A DNA stretch of 64,000 nucleotides from JAVBRA01 sp031548435 (GTDB taxonomy: Bacteria > Bacteroidota > Bacteroidia > Bacteroidales > Rikenellaceae): positions 1-64,000 of the forward strand of contig JAVBRA010000007.1 of assembly GCA_031548435.1 (NCBI GenBank), read 5' to 3'. The notes beneath the pieces were generated by a model that saw only the letters and a list, made by a program, of their open reading frames with translations, was not told the origin of the DNA and ran no database searches. Numbering within the stretch: position 1 is the first letter of the stretch; each line of letters starts with the position of its first letter. The translations under genes and the position numbers were made by a program. Of the stretch, positions 50,392-58,701 are shown one piece after another.

Positions 50392-50924
50392 CAGAGAGTG
50401 CGCATCCGACAGTGGAGCTGGTTCCGTTGACCGAAGCCGGGCTCGAACCCGTCCGCCGGTGGCGCAACTCGGAGCACGTACGCAAATTCATGGAATTCCG
50501 GGAAGAGATCACCCCGCAGATGCAGCAGTCGTGGTTCAAATCGATCAACAACCGGCACAACCACTATTTCATCATTGTCTGCGACGGTAAAGAGATCGGA
50601 TTGACCAATATAAAGGACATCGATTACACGACCAAAAGCGGAGAGACCGGGATATTCATCGCCGATCCGGACTATCTGGACTCCATAGCTCCGGTTCTGG
50701 CCTCCATACTCGGGCTGGACTTCTGTTTCGAACAGCTCGACCTGGAAACGATATACATCAAAACGGCCGAAGAGAACCTCCGGGCCAGGCAGTTCAACGC
50801 CGCTTTCGGCTACGAACCGGTCGAGGGGATGGCGAAGGGGCGCTTCAGGCATTACAAACTGACCAAACAGTCGTATTACCGCCACAGAGAACATTTAACC
50901 GATTTACTATATGGAACTGACTGA
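50388..50924 (+). CDS. GNAT-family acyltransferase (WecD/PseH-like)
   Basis: 178-residue GNAT enzyme. The start region LVPLTEAGLEPVRRWRNSEHVRKFM is typical of PseH and related nucleotide-amino-sugar N-acetyltransferases. The central strand IGLTNIKDID and the helix-loop GIFIADPDYLDSIAP follow, with ARQFNAAFGYEPVEG at the acyl-CoA pocket end. In this context it would acylate the new amino group on the sugar, drawing either on acetyl-CoA or on the acyl-ACP made by the following genes. The start overlaps the SDR stop. Confidence 0.85.
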   Translation: MTESAHPTVELVPLTEAGLEPVRRWRNSEHVRKFMEFREEITPQMQQSWFKSINNRHNHYFIIVCDGKEIGLTNIKDIDYTTKSGETGIFIADPDYLDSIAPVLASILGLDFCFEQLDLETIYIKTAEENLRARQFNAAFGYEPVEGMAKGRFRHYKLTKQSYYRHREHLTDLLYGTD

Positions 50925-51132
50925 CTTTACCCGCGTTGCGGCCTCGGCTTTCGAGGACAGGCAAAGCATCACCCCCGGCACCCGTTTCAAGGAACACGAC
51001 GAGTGGTGTTCGATTGTGGCCATGACGCTGATTGCGATGGTGCGCAAAACTTACAAGATCACACTCAAATCGGAAGATCTCCGCAACAGCGGGACGGTGG
51101 AAGATCTGTTCAATACCGTAAAAAACAGGTAG
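50911..51132 (+). CDS. Acyl carrier protein with atypical carrier motif
   Basis: 73-residue ACP-like four-helix protein. The expected carrier motif (DSL in a helix start) reads here W-C-S-I, with Ser34 in the position of the phosphopantetheine serine and Cys replacing the usual Asp. The following helix, VAMTLIAMVRKTYKI, aligns with helix II of ACPs, and TVEDLFNTV closes the chain as expected. It overlaps the GNAT gene by 14 bases and the ketosynthase start by one base. It is presumably the carrier for the acyl group; modification by a phosphopantetheinyl transferase is unproven. Confidence 0.78.
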   Translation: MELTDFTRVAASAFEDRQSITPGTRFKEHDEWCSIVAMTLIAMVRKTYKITLKSEDLRNSGTVEDLFNTVKNR

Positions 51133-52184
51133 TGGCGCTTTTCGGGATCCCCTCGGTCAGAATTGACGGCATTGCGGCGTGCGTTCCCGCGGCTGTCCGC
51201 GATTTCAGCGACCTGTCCCACCTGATGGACGAGAAGCAATACGCCCAATTCGTGAAAGCGACCGGAGTCGAGCGCGCGAGGACGTCGGTCGCAGGCCAGA
51301 CCACCTCGGATCTCTGTTTCGCCGCCGCCGAACGCCTGTTGCCGGGCATGGGCGTCGCCGCAGAAGAGATCGACCTGCTGTTGTTCGTGTCCCAGTCGCC
51401 GGACTATGTCATTCCGATGACCTCCTGCCTGCTGCAGGAGCGGTTGGGACTAAGCACCCGGTGCATCGCATTCGACATCACGTCCGGCTGCTCGGGGTAT
51501 GTCCAGGGGCTGGGCATTGCCGCGTCGATGCTTTCCGCCGGAGAATTGCGGCGGGCGCTCCTGTTGTCGGGCGACACCCACACATCCCTGCTTTCAATGA
51601 ATGATAAAACGACGTGGCCCCTGTTCGGCGATGCCGGATCGGCCACGCTGCTCTCGTTCGACACTTCGGCCGCGCCCATGTTCTTCGAGCAGGGAACCGA
51701 CGGCAGCGGCGCAGAAGCCATCATGATACGCGATGGGGGTGCCCGCCATCCGGTTACGGAAGAGTCGCTCCGCGAAGTGCGGTATGCCGAAGGGATCGCC
51801 CGCCGGAACACCCACCTTGCGATGAACGGCCAGGAGGTGTTTTCATTCGCCATCTCCGAAGTTCCCGACAGCGTGGAGCGCCTTTACAGCCACTTCGGCC
51901 TGAGCATGGAGAAAACCGACCATTTTGTTTTCCACCAGGCCAACAGGATGATCCTCGAAACGATAGCGGATACTCTCGGCATCCCGCACAAGAAACTTCC
52001 CGTCTCCCTCAAGAATTTCGGCAACACTTCCTCGGCATCGATCCCATTGACGATCGTCACCGAACTGGGCGGAATCCCGGCTCCGGCGTCCCTGTGCCTT
52101 TGCGGGTTCGGGGTGGGGCTTTCGTGGGCGAGCTGCCATGTCGAAACAGAACGGACCTGGTGCCCGCCGCTGATAGAGAGCTGA
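51132..52184 (+). CDS. Beta-ketoacyl-ACP synthase III-like enzyme
   Basis: 350-residue thiolase-fold condensing enzyme with a GTG start overlapping the ACP stop. The catalytic triad is intact: Cys120 in ITSGCSGYVQGL, His268 in FVFHQANRM and Asn298 in FGNTSSASIPL. KAS III enzymes condense an acyl-CoA with malonyl-ACP; a standalone copy in a sugar operon, with ACP and SDR, points to a small dedicated acyl group. Last gene of the run; an A-G-rich hairpin follows. Confidence 0.92.
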   Translation: MALFGIPSVRIDGIAACVPAAVRDFSDLSHLMDEKQYAQFVKATGVERARTSVAGQTTSDLCFAAAERLLPGMGVAAEEIDLLLFVSQSPDYVIPMTSCLLQERLGLSTRCIAFDITSGCSGYVQGLGIAASMLSAGELRRALLLSGDTHTSLLSMNDKTTWPLFGDAGSATLLSFDTSAAPMFFEQGTDGSGAEAIMIRDGGARHPVTEESLREVRYAEGIARRNTHLAMNGQEVFSFAISEVPDSVERLYSHFGLSMEKTDHFVFHQANRMILETIADTLGIPHKKLPVSLKNFGNTSSASIPLTIVTELGGIPAPASLCLCGFGVGLSWASCHVETERTWCPPLIES

Positions 52185-52495
52185 GAACAACCGCATCGCG
52201 GCAGACTTCACTGCAAAATCCGGAAATAAAGAAAGGAGGGAACATTCACTGTTGCCTCCTTTCACATTCGGGGAATGGATTCCCCAACTACTAACCCAAA
52301 CTTAAATAAAATGAAGAAACTTTGTAAGCGCCCGTCCCTCAGAAGGACAGACTGAAAGTTTTTACTTAAGTGCATTTATGTAAATGCAAATGCCGTGCCA
52401 AAAACAAGGAAAGAAACTTTCCCCATCCCCGTGCATATTATCGGCTTTTTCCGTATCTTGCTGTGCCTTAAACTTACTTAAACCATATTGTTCCT
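52185..52495. other. Intergenic region with two palindromes and a 14-codon ORF
   Basis: GAAAGGAGG/CCTCCTTTC (52231-52239 with 52255-52263) is the likely end of the glycan-cluster transcript. ATG at 52311 opens a 14-codon frame (MKKLCKRPSLRRTD) behind an A-rich leader that looks like a real gene start, then stops; it may be the stump of a lost gene. GCATTTA-TG-TAAATGC (52372-52387) is a near-perfect palindrome. TATCTTGC near 52454 is a one-off match to a -7 element for the next gene. Confidence 0.4.
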
Positions 52496-53407
52496 ATGAA
52501 AAAACTATTGTTGATCTGCGCCCTGCTGGGCACAGCCTTTGTTATCCATGCAAAAAAGGTGCCGGACTGGAAACTCGGCGTATCGATCGGGATCGATGAC
52601 GATTTTCCGCAGGAAGTATTCGATGCCGCGAAAAAAGCCGGCTTCACTTACGTCGAGGCATTCGTGTACCGATCCATCCTGACCGACACGGCCCGCGAAG
52701 AAAAGATCGCCACATTCCGCAACAGGGTCGAAAAAGCCGGCCTGAAAATGTGGTCGGTGCACATCCCCTACGGCTGGACGATGGATATCTCCGAACCCGA
52801 CCCGGCCAAGCATGCGGAATACGAGCAGAACATCCTCACGTTCCTTGAGCTGGCCCGCGGATTCGGGAAGTACCAGAAAGCCATCCTCCATACCAGTTTC
52901 GAACCCATCAAACCCGAAGTCCGGCAGGCCCGGCTCGATGCGCTGAAATCGAGCGCGGGGCCGTTCGCAGCCAAGATCAAAGAGCGGTTCGGAGTTTCAC
53001 TCGTGCTCGAATGCCTGCCGCGCACCTGCCTGGGCAACACATCGGAAGAGATGCTGTGGATCCTCGAAGGAAACGACAACGTGGGTGTGTGTTTCGACTC
53101 GAACCACCTGCTGAAGGAATCGCCGGAAGCGTTTGTCCGCGCGCTGGGATCGAAGATCACCACCACCCACATCTCGGACTATGACGGAATCGACGAAAAG
53201 CACTGGCTCCCCGGCGCGGAAAAAGGGGTCATCGATTGGGTCGCCGTAAGCAACGCCCTTGGCGACGCCAGGTACAAAGGCCCCATCATGTTCGAAGTCA
53301 TGGACATCCTTTTCCCGAAAGACAGCCCGGAATATCCCAAAACCCAATACACCTTCCAAACAATGGCCGACTTCTGGAAAACCACCCGCGCAACGTGCAA
53401 TAAGTAG
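52496..53407 (+). CDS. Exported sugar phosphate isomerase/epimerase-like TIM-barrel protein
   Basis: 303-residue protein with signal peptide MKKLLLICALLGTAFVIHA. The mature part is an AP-endonuclease-2/xylose-isomerase-like TIM barrel: strands ending at GVSIGIDDDF, VEAFVYRS, WSVHIPYGW, VLECLPRT and VCFDSNHLL, then HISDYDG and GPIMFEVMD. Glu, Asp, His and Glu side chains at strand ends form the likely metal site. Periplasmic or surface location is unusual relative to cytoplasmic sugar isomerases but common among Bacteroidetes homologs. Substrate unknown. Confidence 0.85.
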   Translation: MKKLLLICALLGTAFVIHAKKVPDWKLGVSIGIDDDFPQEVFDAAKKAGFTYVEAFVYRSILTDTAREEKIATFRNRVEKAGLKMWSVHIPYGWTMDISEPDPAKHAEYEQNILTFLELARGFGKYQKAILHTSFEPIKPEVRQARLDALKSSAGPFAAKIKERFGVSLVLECLPRTCLGNTSEEMLWILEGNDNVGVCFDSNHLLKESPEAFVRALGSKITTTHISDYDGIDEKHWLPGAEKGVIDWVAVSNALGDARYKGPIMFEVMDILFPKDSPEYPKTQYTFQTMADFWKTTRATCNK

Positions 53408-53411
53408 GATT

Positions 53412-53680
53412 CTTCCGGTACTCGACCTGAACTTTTTTGCAAAAAAGTTCAACAAAAAACTCTTGGGAAAACTTCGTTTTTCGTGATTTACTGAAATTCA
53501 TAATCCCTCTTAAAAAGAGCCCCCTCCAAGTAAGTTTCCTTAGAATGAACTTTGCTTGGAGGGGGTCTTTTCAGATGGATATTGGGTCGAGTCCGGTAGA
53601 TCATGAGATACGCAGTATCTCTCAAAAGTTTTTGATTACGCTTTTTTCAAAAAGCTTAGATTGCGTACAGGGAAAAAACC
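53412..53680 (+). repeat. Dispersed intergenic repeat, copy 2 (before tgt)
   Basis: Matches 3461-3590 read in the opposite direction. It shares a GAACTTTTTT/AAAAAAGTTC palindrome (53429-53450) followed by AACAAAAAAC, and the GAGATAC-GCA-GTATCTC hairpin (53605-53621) with the following AAAGTTTTTGA. Between the two blocks it carries an extra stretch including a terminator (53520-53571). It ends just ahead of the tgt promoter and start codon. Confidence 0.6.
53520..53571 (+). terminator. Terminator after the TIM-barrel protein gene
   Basis: Stem CCCCCTCCAAG/CTTGGAGGGGG (53520-53530 with 53555-53565), a 24-base loop and a TCTTTT tail. Confidence 0.75.
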
Positions 53681-53688
53681 TATCTTTG
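53681..53688 (+). promoter_or_regulatory. Promoter -7 element of tgt, possibly leaderless
   Basis: TATCTTTG fits TAnnTTTG and ends only five bases before the ATG at 53694, so transcription would start at or near the start codon. Confidence 0.6.
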
Positions 53689-53693
53689 CAGGA

Positions 53694-54824
53694 ATGGATT
53701 TCAGGATCGAGCACAAGGATACGGCGAGCGGGGCTCGGGCGGGGGTGATTTCGCTGCCGCACGGGGATGTTCCCACACCGATCTTTATGCCTGTGGGGAC
53801 TGTCGGCAGCGTGAAGGGGGTTTTTCACCGCGACCTGGCCGGGGACATTGACGCGAAGATCATTCTGGGCAATACCTACCATCTTTACCTGCGTCCGGGC
53901 ACCGATGTGCTGGAGAAAGCGGGGGGGCTGCACCGGTTTTCGGCCTGGGATCGGCCATTGCTGACCGACAGCGGGGGGTTTCAGGTTTTTTCGCTGGCCC
54001 AGAACCGCAAAATCACACAGGGCGGGTGCGAGTTCCGGTCGCACATCGACGGGTCGAAGCACCTGTTCACACCCGAGCGGGTGGTGGACATCCAGCGGTC
54101 GATCGGGGCGGACATCATGATGGCGTTCGACGAGTGCCCGCCGGGCACGGCCGAGTATGCCTATGCCGCCAGGTCGCTGGCATTGACCAACCAATGGCTC
54201 GAACGGTGCTTCGAGCGCCATGCGTCCACCCGGCCGCTCTACGGATACGAACAGACGCTGATGCCTATTGTACAGGGGTGCGTTTATGAAGACCTGCGGC
54301 TCAAATCGGCCGAATATGTCAAGACGTTCAACGCCGACGGGTATGCCATCGGCGGACTGGCCGTGGGCGAACCGGCCGAGGAGATGTACCGCATGATCGA
54401 GGTGGTGAACTCGGTGCTGCCGCAGGACAGGCCCCGCTACCTGATGGGGGTGGGCACGCCCGAAAACCTGCTGGAGGCCATTGAACGCGGGGTGGACATG
54501 TTCGACTGCGTGATGCCCACGCGCAACGGCCGCAACGGAATGCTGTTCACCGGCGAGGGCATCATCAACATCCGCAATAAGAAGTGGCAGGATGACTTTT
54601 CGCCCATCGATCCCGGCGGCACATCGTTCGTAGATCGCACTTACACCAAAGCGTACCTGCGCCACCTGACCATCGCCGGCGAGATGCTGGCGGCCGAGAT
54701 CGCCTCGATCCACAACCTGGCGTTCTACCTGTGGCTGGTGCGCACGGCGCGCGAAAAGATCGCCGAAGGCACGTTCGCCGGATGGAAAAAAACGATGACC
54801 GGAAAACTGTCGAACAGGCTATAA
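53694..54824 (+). CDS. tgt: Queuine tRNA-ribosyltransferase
   Basis: 376-residue TIM-barrel enzyme that exchanges guanine-34 of GUN-anticodon tRNAs for the queuosine precursor. Landmarks are FMPVGTVGSVKG, LTDSGGFQVFSL with an active-site Asp, FDECPPG, GGLAVGE and MPTRNGRNG. The C-terminal zinc site, normally CxCxxC with a distant His, is replaced by GTSFVDRTYTKAYLRHL without cysteines. The start at MDFRIEHKD is chosen because the promoter -7 element lies right before it. The next gene starts 15 bases after the stop. Confidence 0.95.
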   Translation: MDFRIEHKDTASGARAGVISLPHGDVPTPIFMPVGTVGSVKGVFHRDLAGDIDAKIILGNTYHLYLRPGTDVLEKAGGLHRFSAWDRPLLTDSGGFQVFSLAQNRKITQGGCEFRSHIDGSKHLFTPERVVDIQRSIGADIMMAFDECPPGTAEYAYAARSLALTNQWLERCFERHASTRPLYGYEQTLMPIVQGCVYEDLRLKSAEYVKTFNADGYAIGGLAVGEPAEEMYRMIEVVNSVLPQDRPRYLMGVGTPENLLEAIERGVDMFDCVMPTRNGRNGMLFTGEGIINIRNKKWQDDFSPIDPGGTSFVDRTYTKAYLRHLTIAGEMLAAEIASIHNLAFYLWLVRTAREKIAEGTFAGWKKTMTGKLSNRL

Positions 54825-54839
54825 ACCCATGTTTCGCAA

Positions 54840-55973
54840 ATGGAAGGAACGGAAAGCACAAGAACGAAAAAATCGTGGTGGCCGGGGTTCAAGATCCTGG
54901 ACCGCTATATCCTGGGCAAGTTCATCGGGACGTATGTGGCCGCAATCGCGTTCCTGACGGTGGTGATCGTCATCTTCGACATGGCCGAGAAGATGGACGA
55001 TTTCATCGAATACCGCGCCAGCTTTTTCAATATCATTTTCGGCTACTACCTCAACTTCGTGCCGTTTCTGGTGAACCAGTTCAGCGGGCTGTTCACCTTC
55101 ATCTCGGTGATCTTCTTCACCTCGAAGATGGCATTCAACACCGAGATCATCGCCATTTTGTCGAACGGGGTGAGTTTCAACCGACTGCTGTGGCCCTACT
55201 TCATCAGCGCGCTGCTGATCGCCTGCACGAGCATGGCGCTCAGTTTCTACATCATTCCGAGGGCCAGCGAGCGGCAGTTCGCTTTCGAATCGCAATACAC
55301 GCGAAAGGGGCGGAACGCCCAGTTCCAATACGACCGCGATATCTACCGCCAGGTGGCCCCCGGCACGTTCGCCTATGTGCGGGGATTTTCGAAAGAGCTG
55401 AACGAGGCGCAGTATTTCGTGATCGAAACCTACGAAAACAACCGCATCGTGGCCTCGCTCACGGCCGCCCGCGCCACTTACAACGAAACCACCGGCCGCT
55501 GGACGTCCAACAAATACATCGAACGCCGCTTTATCGACGGCTGCGAGGAGTTTCTCCAGAAGCAAAACCTCGATACGGCCATCAACCTCACCATCACCGA
55601 GCTCGGAAAAACGTCAAACCTGGTGAAGACACTGAATATCAACGAGCTGAACCAGTTCATCAAACAACAGAAAGACAAGGGGTCGGACATGGTGTCGGCG
55701 TTCCAGATCGAGTTCTACTCACGCATCGCCTACCCCCTGTCGGCGTTCATCCTCACCCTGATCGGGCTGTCGCTTTCGTCGCGGAAGGTGCGCGGAGGCA
55801 TCGGGATGCAGATCGGCGTGGGCGTGGGCCTGTGTTTCACCTACATCATGATGATGAAGATCGCCGAAGAGTTCGCCAAAAGCAACACCATGCCGAGTTG
55901 GCTGGCCGTCTGGCTGCCCAATATCATCTTCGGCGTGATCGCCGTCTACCTCTACCGCAAGGCGCGGCGATAA
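54840..55973 (+). CDS. LptF/LptG (YjgP/YjgQ)-family permease
   Basis: 377-residue inner-membrane protein of the LPS exporter family. It has N-terminal helices (about 30-120), a periplasmic domain (about 125-290) and C-terminal helices ending PSWLAVWLPNIIFGVIAVYLYR. Together with LptB and LptC such proteins extract LPS from the inner membrane. The single family member visible here could be LptF or LptG. It follows tgt closely, an arrangement shared by many Bacteroidetes. Confidence 0.9.
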   Translation: MEGTESTRTKKSWWPGFKILDRYILGKFIGTYVAAIAFLTVVIVIFDMAEKMDDFIEYRASFFNIIFGYYLNFVPFLVNQFSGLFTFISVIFFTSKMAFNTEIIAILSNGVSFNRLLWPYFISALLIACTSMALSFYIIPRASERQFAFESQYTRKGRNAQFQYDRDIYRQVAPGTFAYVRGFSKELNEAQYFVIETYENNRIVASLTAARATYNETTGRWTSNKYIERRFIDGCEEFLQKQNLDTAINLTITELGKTSNLVKTLNINELNQFIKQQKDKGSDMVSAFQIEFYSRIAYPLSAFILTLIGLSLSSRKVRGGIGMQIGVGVGLCFTYIMMMKIAEEFAKSNTMPSWLAVWLPNIIFGVIAVYLYRKARR

Positions 55974-56062
55974 CATTCGTTCCGGTGACAAACGCCGGCA
56001 AATAAGATTGGGGCGGTGATAAACACGCCCCCGCGATGTCATTCGGAATTTAGAGAACATGA

Positions 56063-56096
56063 AAAAGGCTCCTTTGAGGGAGCCTTTTTTTATTCT
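56063..56096. terminator. Bidirectional terminator between the permease gene and rpoD
   Basis: AAAGGCTCC pairs with GGAGCCTTT; T runs follow on both strands, serving the convergent genes on either side. Confidence 0.85.
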
Positions 56097-56117
56097 GCCG
56101 GAAGCGGCTTCACGACG

Positions 56118-56978
56118 TCAGCCAAGATACGATTTCAGCAACTTGCTGCGCGAGTTGTGCCTCAGCCGCCGGATGGCCTTTTCTTTGATCTGGCGCACTC
56201 GTTCGCGGGTCAGTTCCAGATCGTCGCCAATCTCCTCAAGCGTCTTCTCGGGGCAGCCGATGCCGAAAAACGAACGTACGATCTGGCTCTCGCGTTCGGT
56301 GAGCGTCGACAGGGCGCGATCGACCTCGGTCGAGAGCGACTCGTTGAGCAGCCCCTTGTCGGCATTGGGTGCATCGGGATTTACCAGCACGTCGAGCAGA
56401 TTGCTCTCCTCGCCCTCGGCAAACGGAGCGTCGACCGAGATATGGCGGCCCGACACGCGCAACGTGTCGGCGATTTTCTCTTTCGGAAGGTCCAGTTCGA
56501 CCGCCAGTTCTTCGGGCGACGGCGTGCGTTCGTGGGTCTGCTCGAAACGGGCCAGCGCCTTGTTGATCTTGTTGATCGACCCCACCTGGTTCAGCGGCAG
56601 GCGCACAATGCGCGACTGCTCGGCCAGGGCCTGCAGAATCGACTGGCGGATCCACCATACAGCGTACGAGATGAATTTGAATCCGCGGGTCTCATCGAAC
56701 TTTTCCGCCGCCTTGATCAATCCCAGGTTGCCCTCGTTGATAAGGTCAGGCAAGCTAAGACCTTGGTTTTGATATTGTTTCGCCACCGAAACCACGAACC
56801 TCAGATTCGCCCGCGTCAATTTTTCCAGGGCCTCCTGATCACCTTTCTTGATCCTCTGCGCTAACTCAACCTCTTCCTCCACCTTGATCAGATCCTCTTT
56901 GCCAATCTCCTGCAAATACTTGTCGAGCGACGCACTTTCGCGATTGGTGATGGACTTGGTGATCTTTAATTGTCTCAT
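56118..56978 (-). CDS. rpoD: Primary RNA polymerase sigma factor (sigma-70 family)
   Basis: 286-residue sigma factor of the Bacteroidetes primary type, much shorter than E. coli RpoD because region 1.1 and the non-conserved region are absent. It retains region 1.2, region 2 (LPDLINEGNLGLIKAAEKFD, then FKFISYAVWWIRQSI), region 3, and region 4 with LEEIGDDLELTRERVRQIKEKAIRRLR. It recognises the TAnnTTTG-type promoters listed throughout this window. Encoded downstream of the protease gene and convergent with the permease. Confidence 0.95.
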   Translation of the reverse strand: MRQLKITKSITNRESASLDKYLQEIGKEDLIKVEEEVELAQRIKKGDQEALEKLTRANLRFVVSVAKQYQNQGLSLPDLINEGNLGLIKAAEKFDETRGFKFISYAVWWIRQSILQALAEQSRIVRLPLNQVGSINKINKALARFEQTHERTPSPEELAVELDLPKEKIADTLRVSGRHISVDAPFAEGEESNLLDVLVNPDAPNADKGLLNESLSTEVDRALSTLTERESQIVRSFFGIGCPEKTLEEIGDDLELTRERVRQIKEKAIRRLRHNSRSKLLKSYLG

Positions 56979-57026
56979 TTTATACCTTTCCCTTTATATG
57001 ATTTCCGCACCCGTTGCGGTTGCATT

Positions 57027-58511
57027 TCAATGTCCGTTGCCTTGCGGCGCCCCGGCCGAAGGCTGCTTCACGATGGAGTAGCTGACATACCGCCCGTCGG
57101 GATAGACCCCGTCGATCGATTCGATTTCCGAAGTGATCCGGTTGATATCGGCTACGCTGTTTATCCGGTTGCCGTTGATGTGGGTTATGATATAGCCTTT
57201 ACTGATGCGCGAACGTGCCAACACCCCATCCTCCTTAACCCCAATCACTTGCACGCCGCCTTTGATATCCAGGTCGCGTTTGATCCTGTCGCTGATCTCG
57301 GCAAACTGCCCGCCGAGGGCATTCACCGCATCGACGGCATCGCCTGCCATCAATTCCTCTTTTCCTATTCTATTACGCAGAACGACGTCAAATTGTTTCA
57401 CATCGCCGTTTCTTTTCACTTCGATTTTCAGGGCGTCGCCGGGACGGAACCGGGCAATCACTTCAGACACCGTGGCTTTCGACGTTATTTTCGTGTTGTT
57501 GATCTTGGTGATCACGTCGCCTTTTTTGATCCCGGCCGCGGCCGCGGCACTTTCTTCAAGCACCTGTTCGACATAGGCCCCGCCGGGCTGTGTGATGCCC
57601 GTACGCTCGCCCTCCTGTTCAATGAACGCCTCGTTGATCTCGCGGTACTGGATTCCCAGATACCCCCGCTGCACCACGCCGTATTTCATGAAGTCGGCCA
57701 CCACCTTTTCAGCGATCGACGAGGGGATCGAGAACGAATAACCGGCATAGGTGCCCGTGGGCGAATAGATGGCCGAATTGATCCCCACCAGCTGGCCGCG
57801 CGTGTTGACCAGCGCCCCGCCGCTGTTGCCGCTGTTGACGGCGGCGTCGGTCTGGATAAACGACTCGACGCTGTACTGGTCGGGAATGGACGAAATGGAA
57901 CGGGCTTTGGCGCTGACAATGCCCGCCGTCACGGTCGACGACAGGTTGAACGGATTGCCCACAGCCAACACCCATTCACCCAGGCGCAGGTCGTCGGAAT
58001 TGCCGAAGGGCAGCCAGGCCAGACTGTCGGCCTCGATTTTGATCAGGGCCAGATCGGTAGCCGCATCGCTCCCTATCAGTTTGGCTTTGTGGATGCTTTT
58101 ATCGTTGAGGGTGACTATGAGCTCGGTGGCTCCCTCCACCACATGGTTGTTGGTGACGATATAGCCGTCGGGCGAAATGGCCACGCCCGATCCTCCGGCA
58201 CGGCGTTCTCTCTCCTGGGGTTCGCGCTGCCGCGGTTGCAGGCCGAACAGTTCGGCAATGGCGTCTTCGTACGAATTTCCGGCAACCCGCACCTTGCTGC
58301 GGCTTTCGATGTTCACCACCGCCTCCACCGCCTTTTCGGCGGCATAGGTCAGGTCAGGATAGGCTTCTCGGTCGAGGTTCACCACGCTGGCGGCGGCCAG
58401 GCCATTCCCCTCCCGGGCGTTGCAGGAAGGCACACTCGTTACCACAAAAGCGGCCAATGCGCCCGACAGCACAGCCGCGGCGATGGCCCATACATACACA
58501 TTCTTTTTCAT
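57027..58511 (-). CDS. DegP/DegQ-type periplasmic serine protease
   Basis: 494-residue HtrA-family protease-chaperone. The N-terminal helix and a Cys at 30 (SVPSCNARE) suggest a signal peptide or anchor. The trypsin-like domain shows the triad in TNNHVVEG, ATDLALIKI and NSGNSGGALVN. Two PDZ domains follow (about 285-380 and 395-485). It degrades or refolds damaged envelope proteins. The 48-base gap to rpoD suggests co-transcription. Confidence 0.93.
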   Translation of the reverse strand: MKKNVYVWAIAAAVLSGALAAFVVTSVPSCNAREGNGLAAASVVNLDREAYPDLTYAAEKAVEAVVNIESRSKVRVAGNSYEDAIAELFGLQPRQREPQERERRAGGSGVAISPDGYIVTNNHVVEGATELIVTLNDKSIHKAKLIGSDAATDLALIKIEADSLAWLPFGNSDDLRLGEWVLAVGNPFNLSSTVTAGIVSAKARSISSIPDQYSVESFIQTDAAVNSGNSGGALVNTRGQLVGINSAIYSPTGTYAGYSFSIPSSIAEKVVADFMKYGVVQRGYLGIQYREINEAFIEQEGERTGITQPGGAYVEQVLEESAAAAAGIKKGDVITKINNTKITSKATVSEVIARFRPGDALKIEVKRNGDVKQFDVVLRNRIGKEELMAGDAVDAVNALGGQFAEISDRIKRDLDIKGGVQVIGVKEDGVLARSRISKGYIITHINGNRINSVADINRITSEIESIDGVYPDGRYVSYSIVKQPSAGAPQGNGH

Positions 58512-58701
58512 AATTCGGACTGGATTAATTATTAAAAAAGTATGCTTATTTCATTCGCAATGACGTTATTTTGGGGTTTACACTATAAGAAACGATGAAA
58601 CGGGCCGCTTATTGTAGCCCCGGCGAATCTCTGCCGCCAACTGAGGAAAGGCCCGGGGCCGTCGCCACGAATCCTCTCGCGTCGAATCGTTCCCGGAATG
58701 C

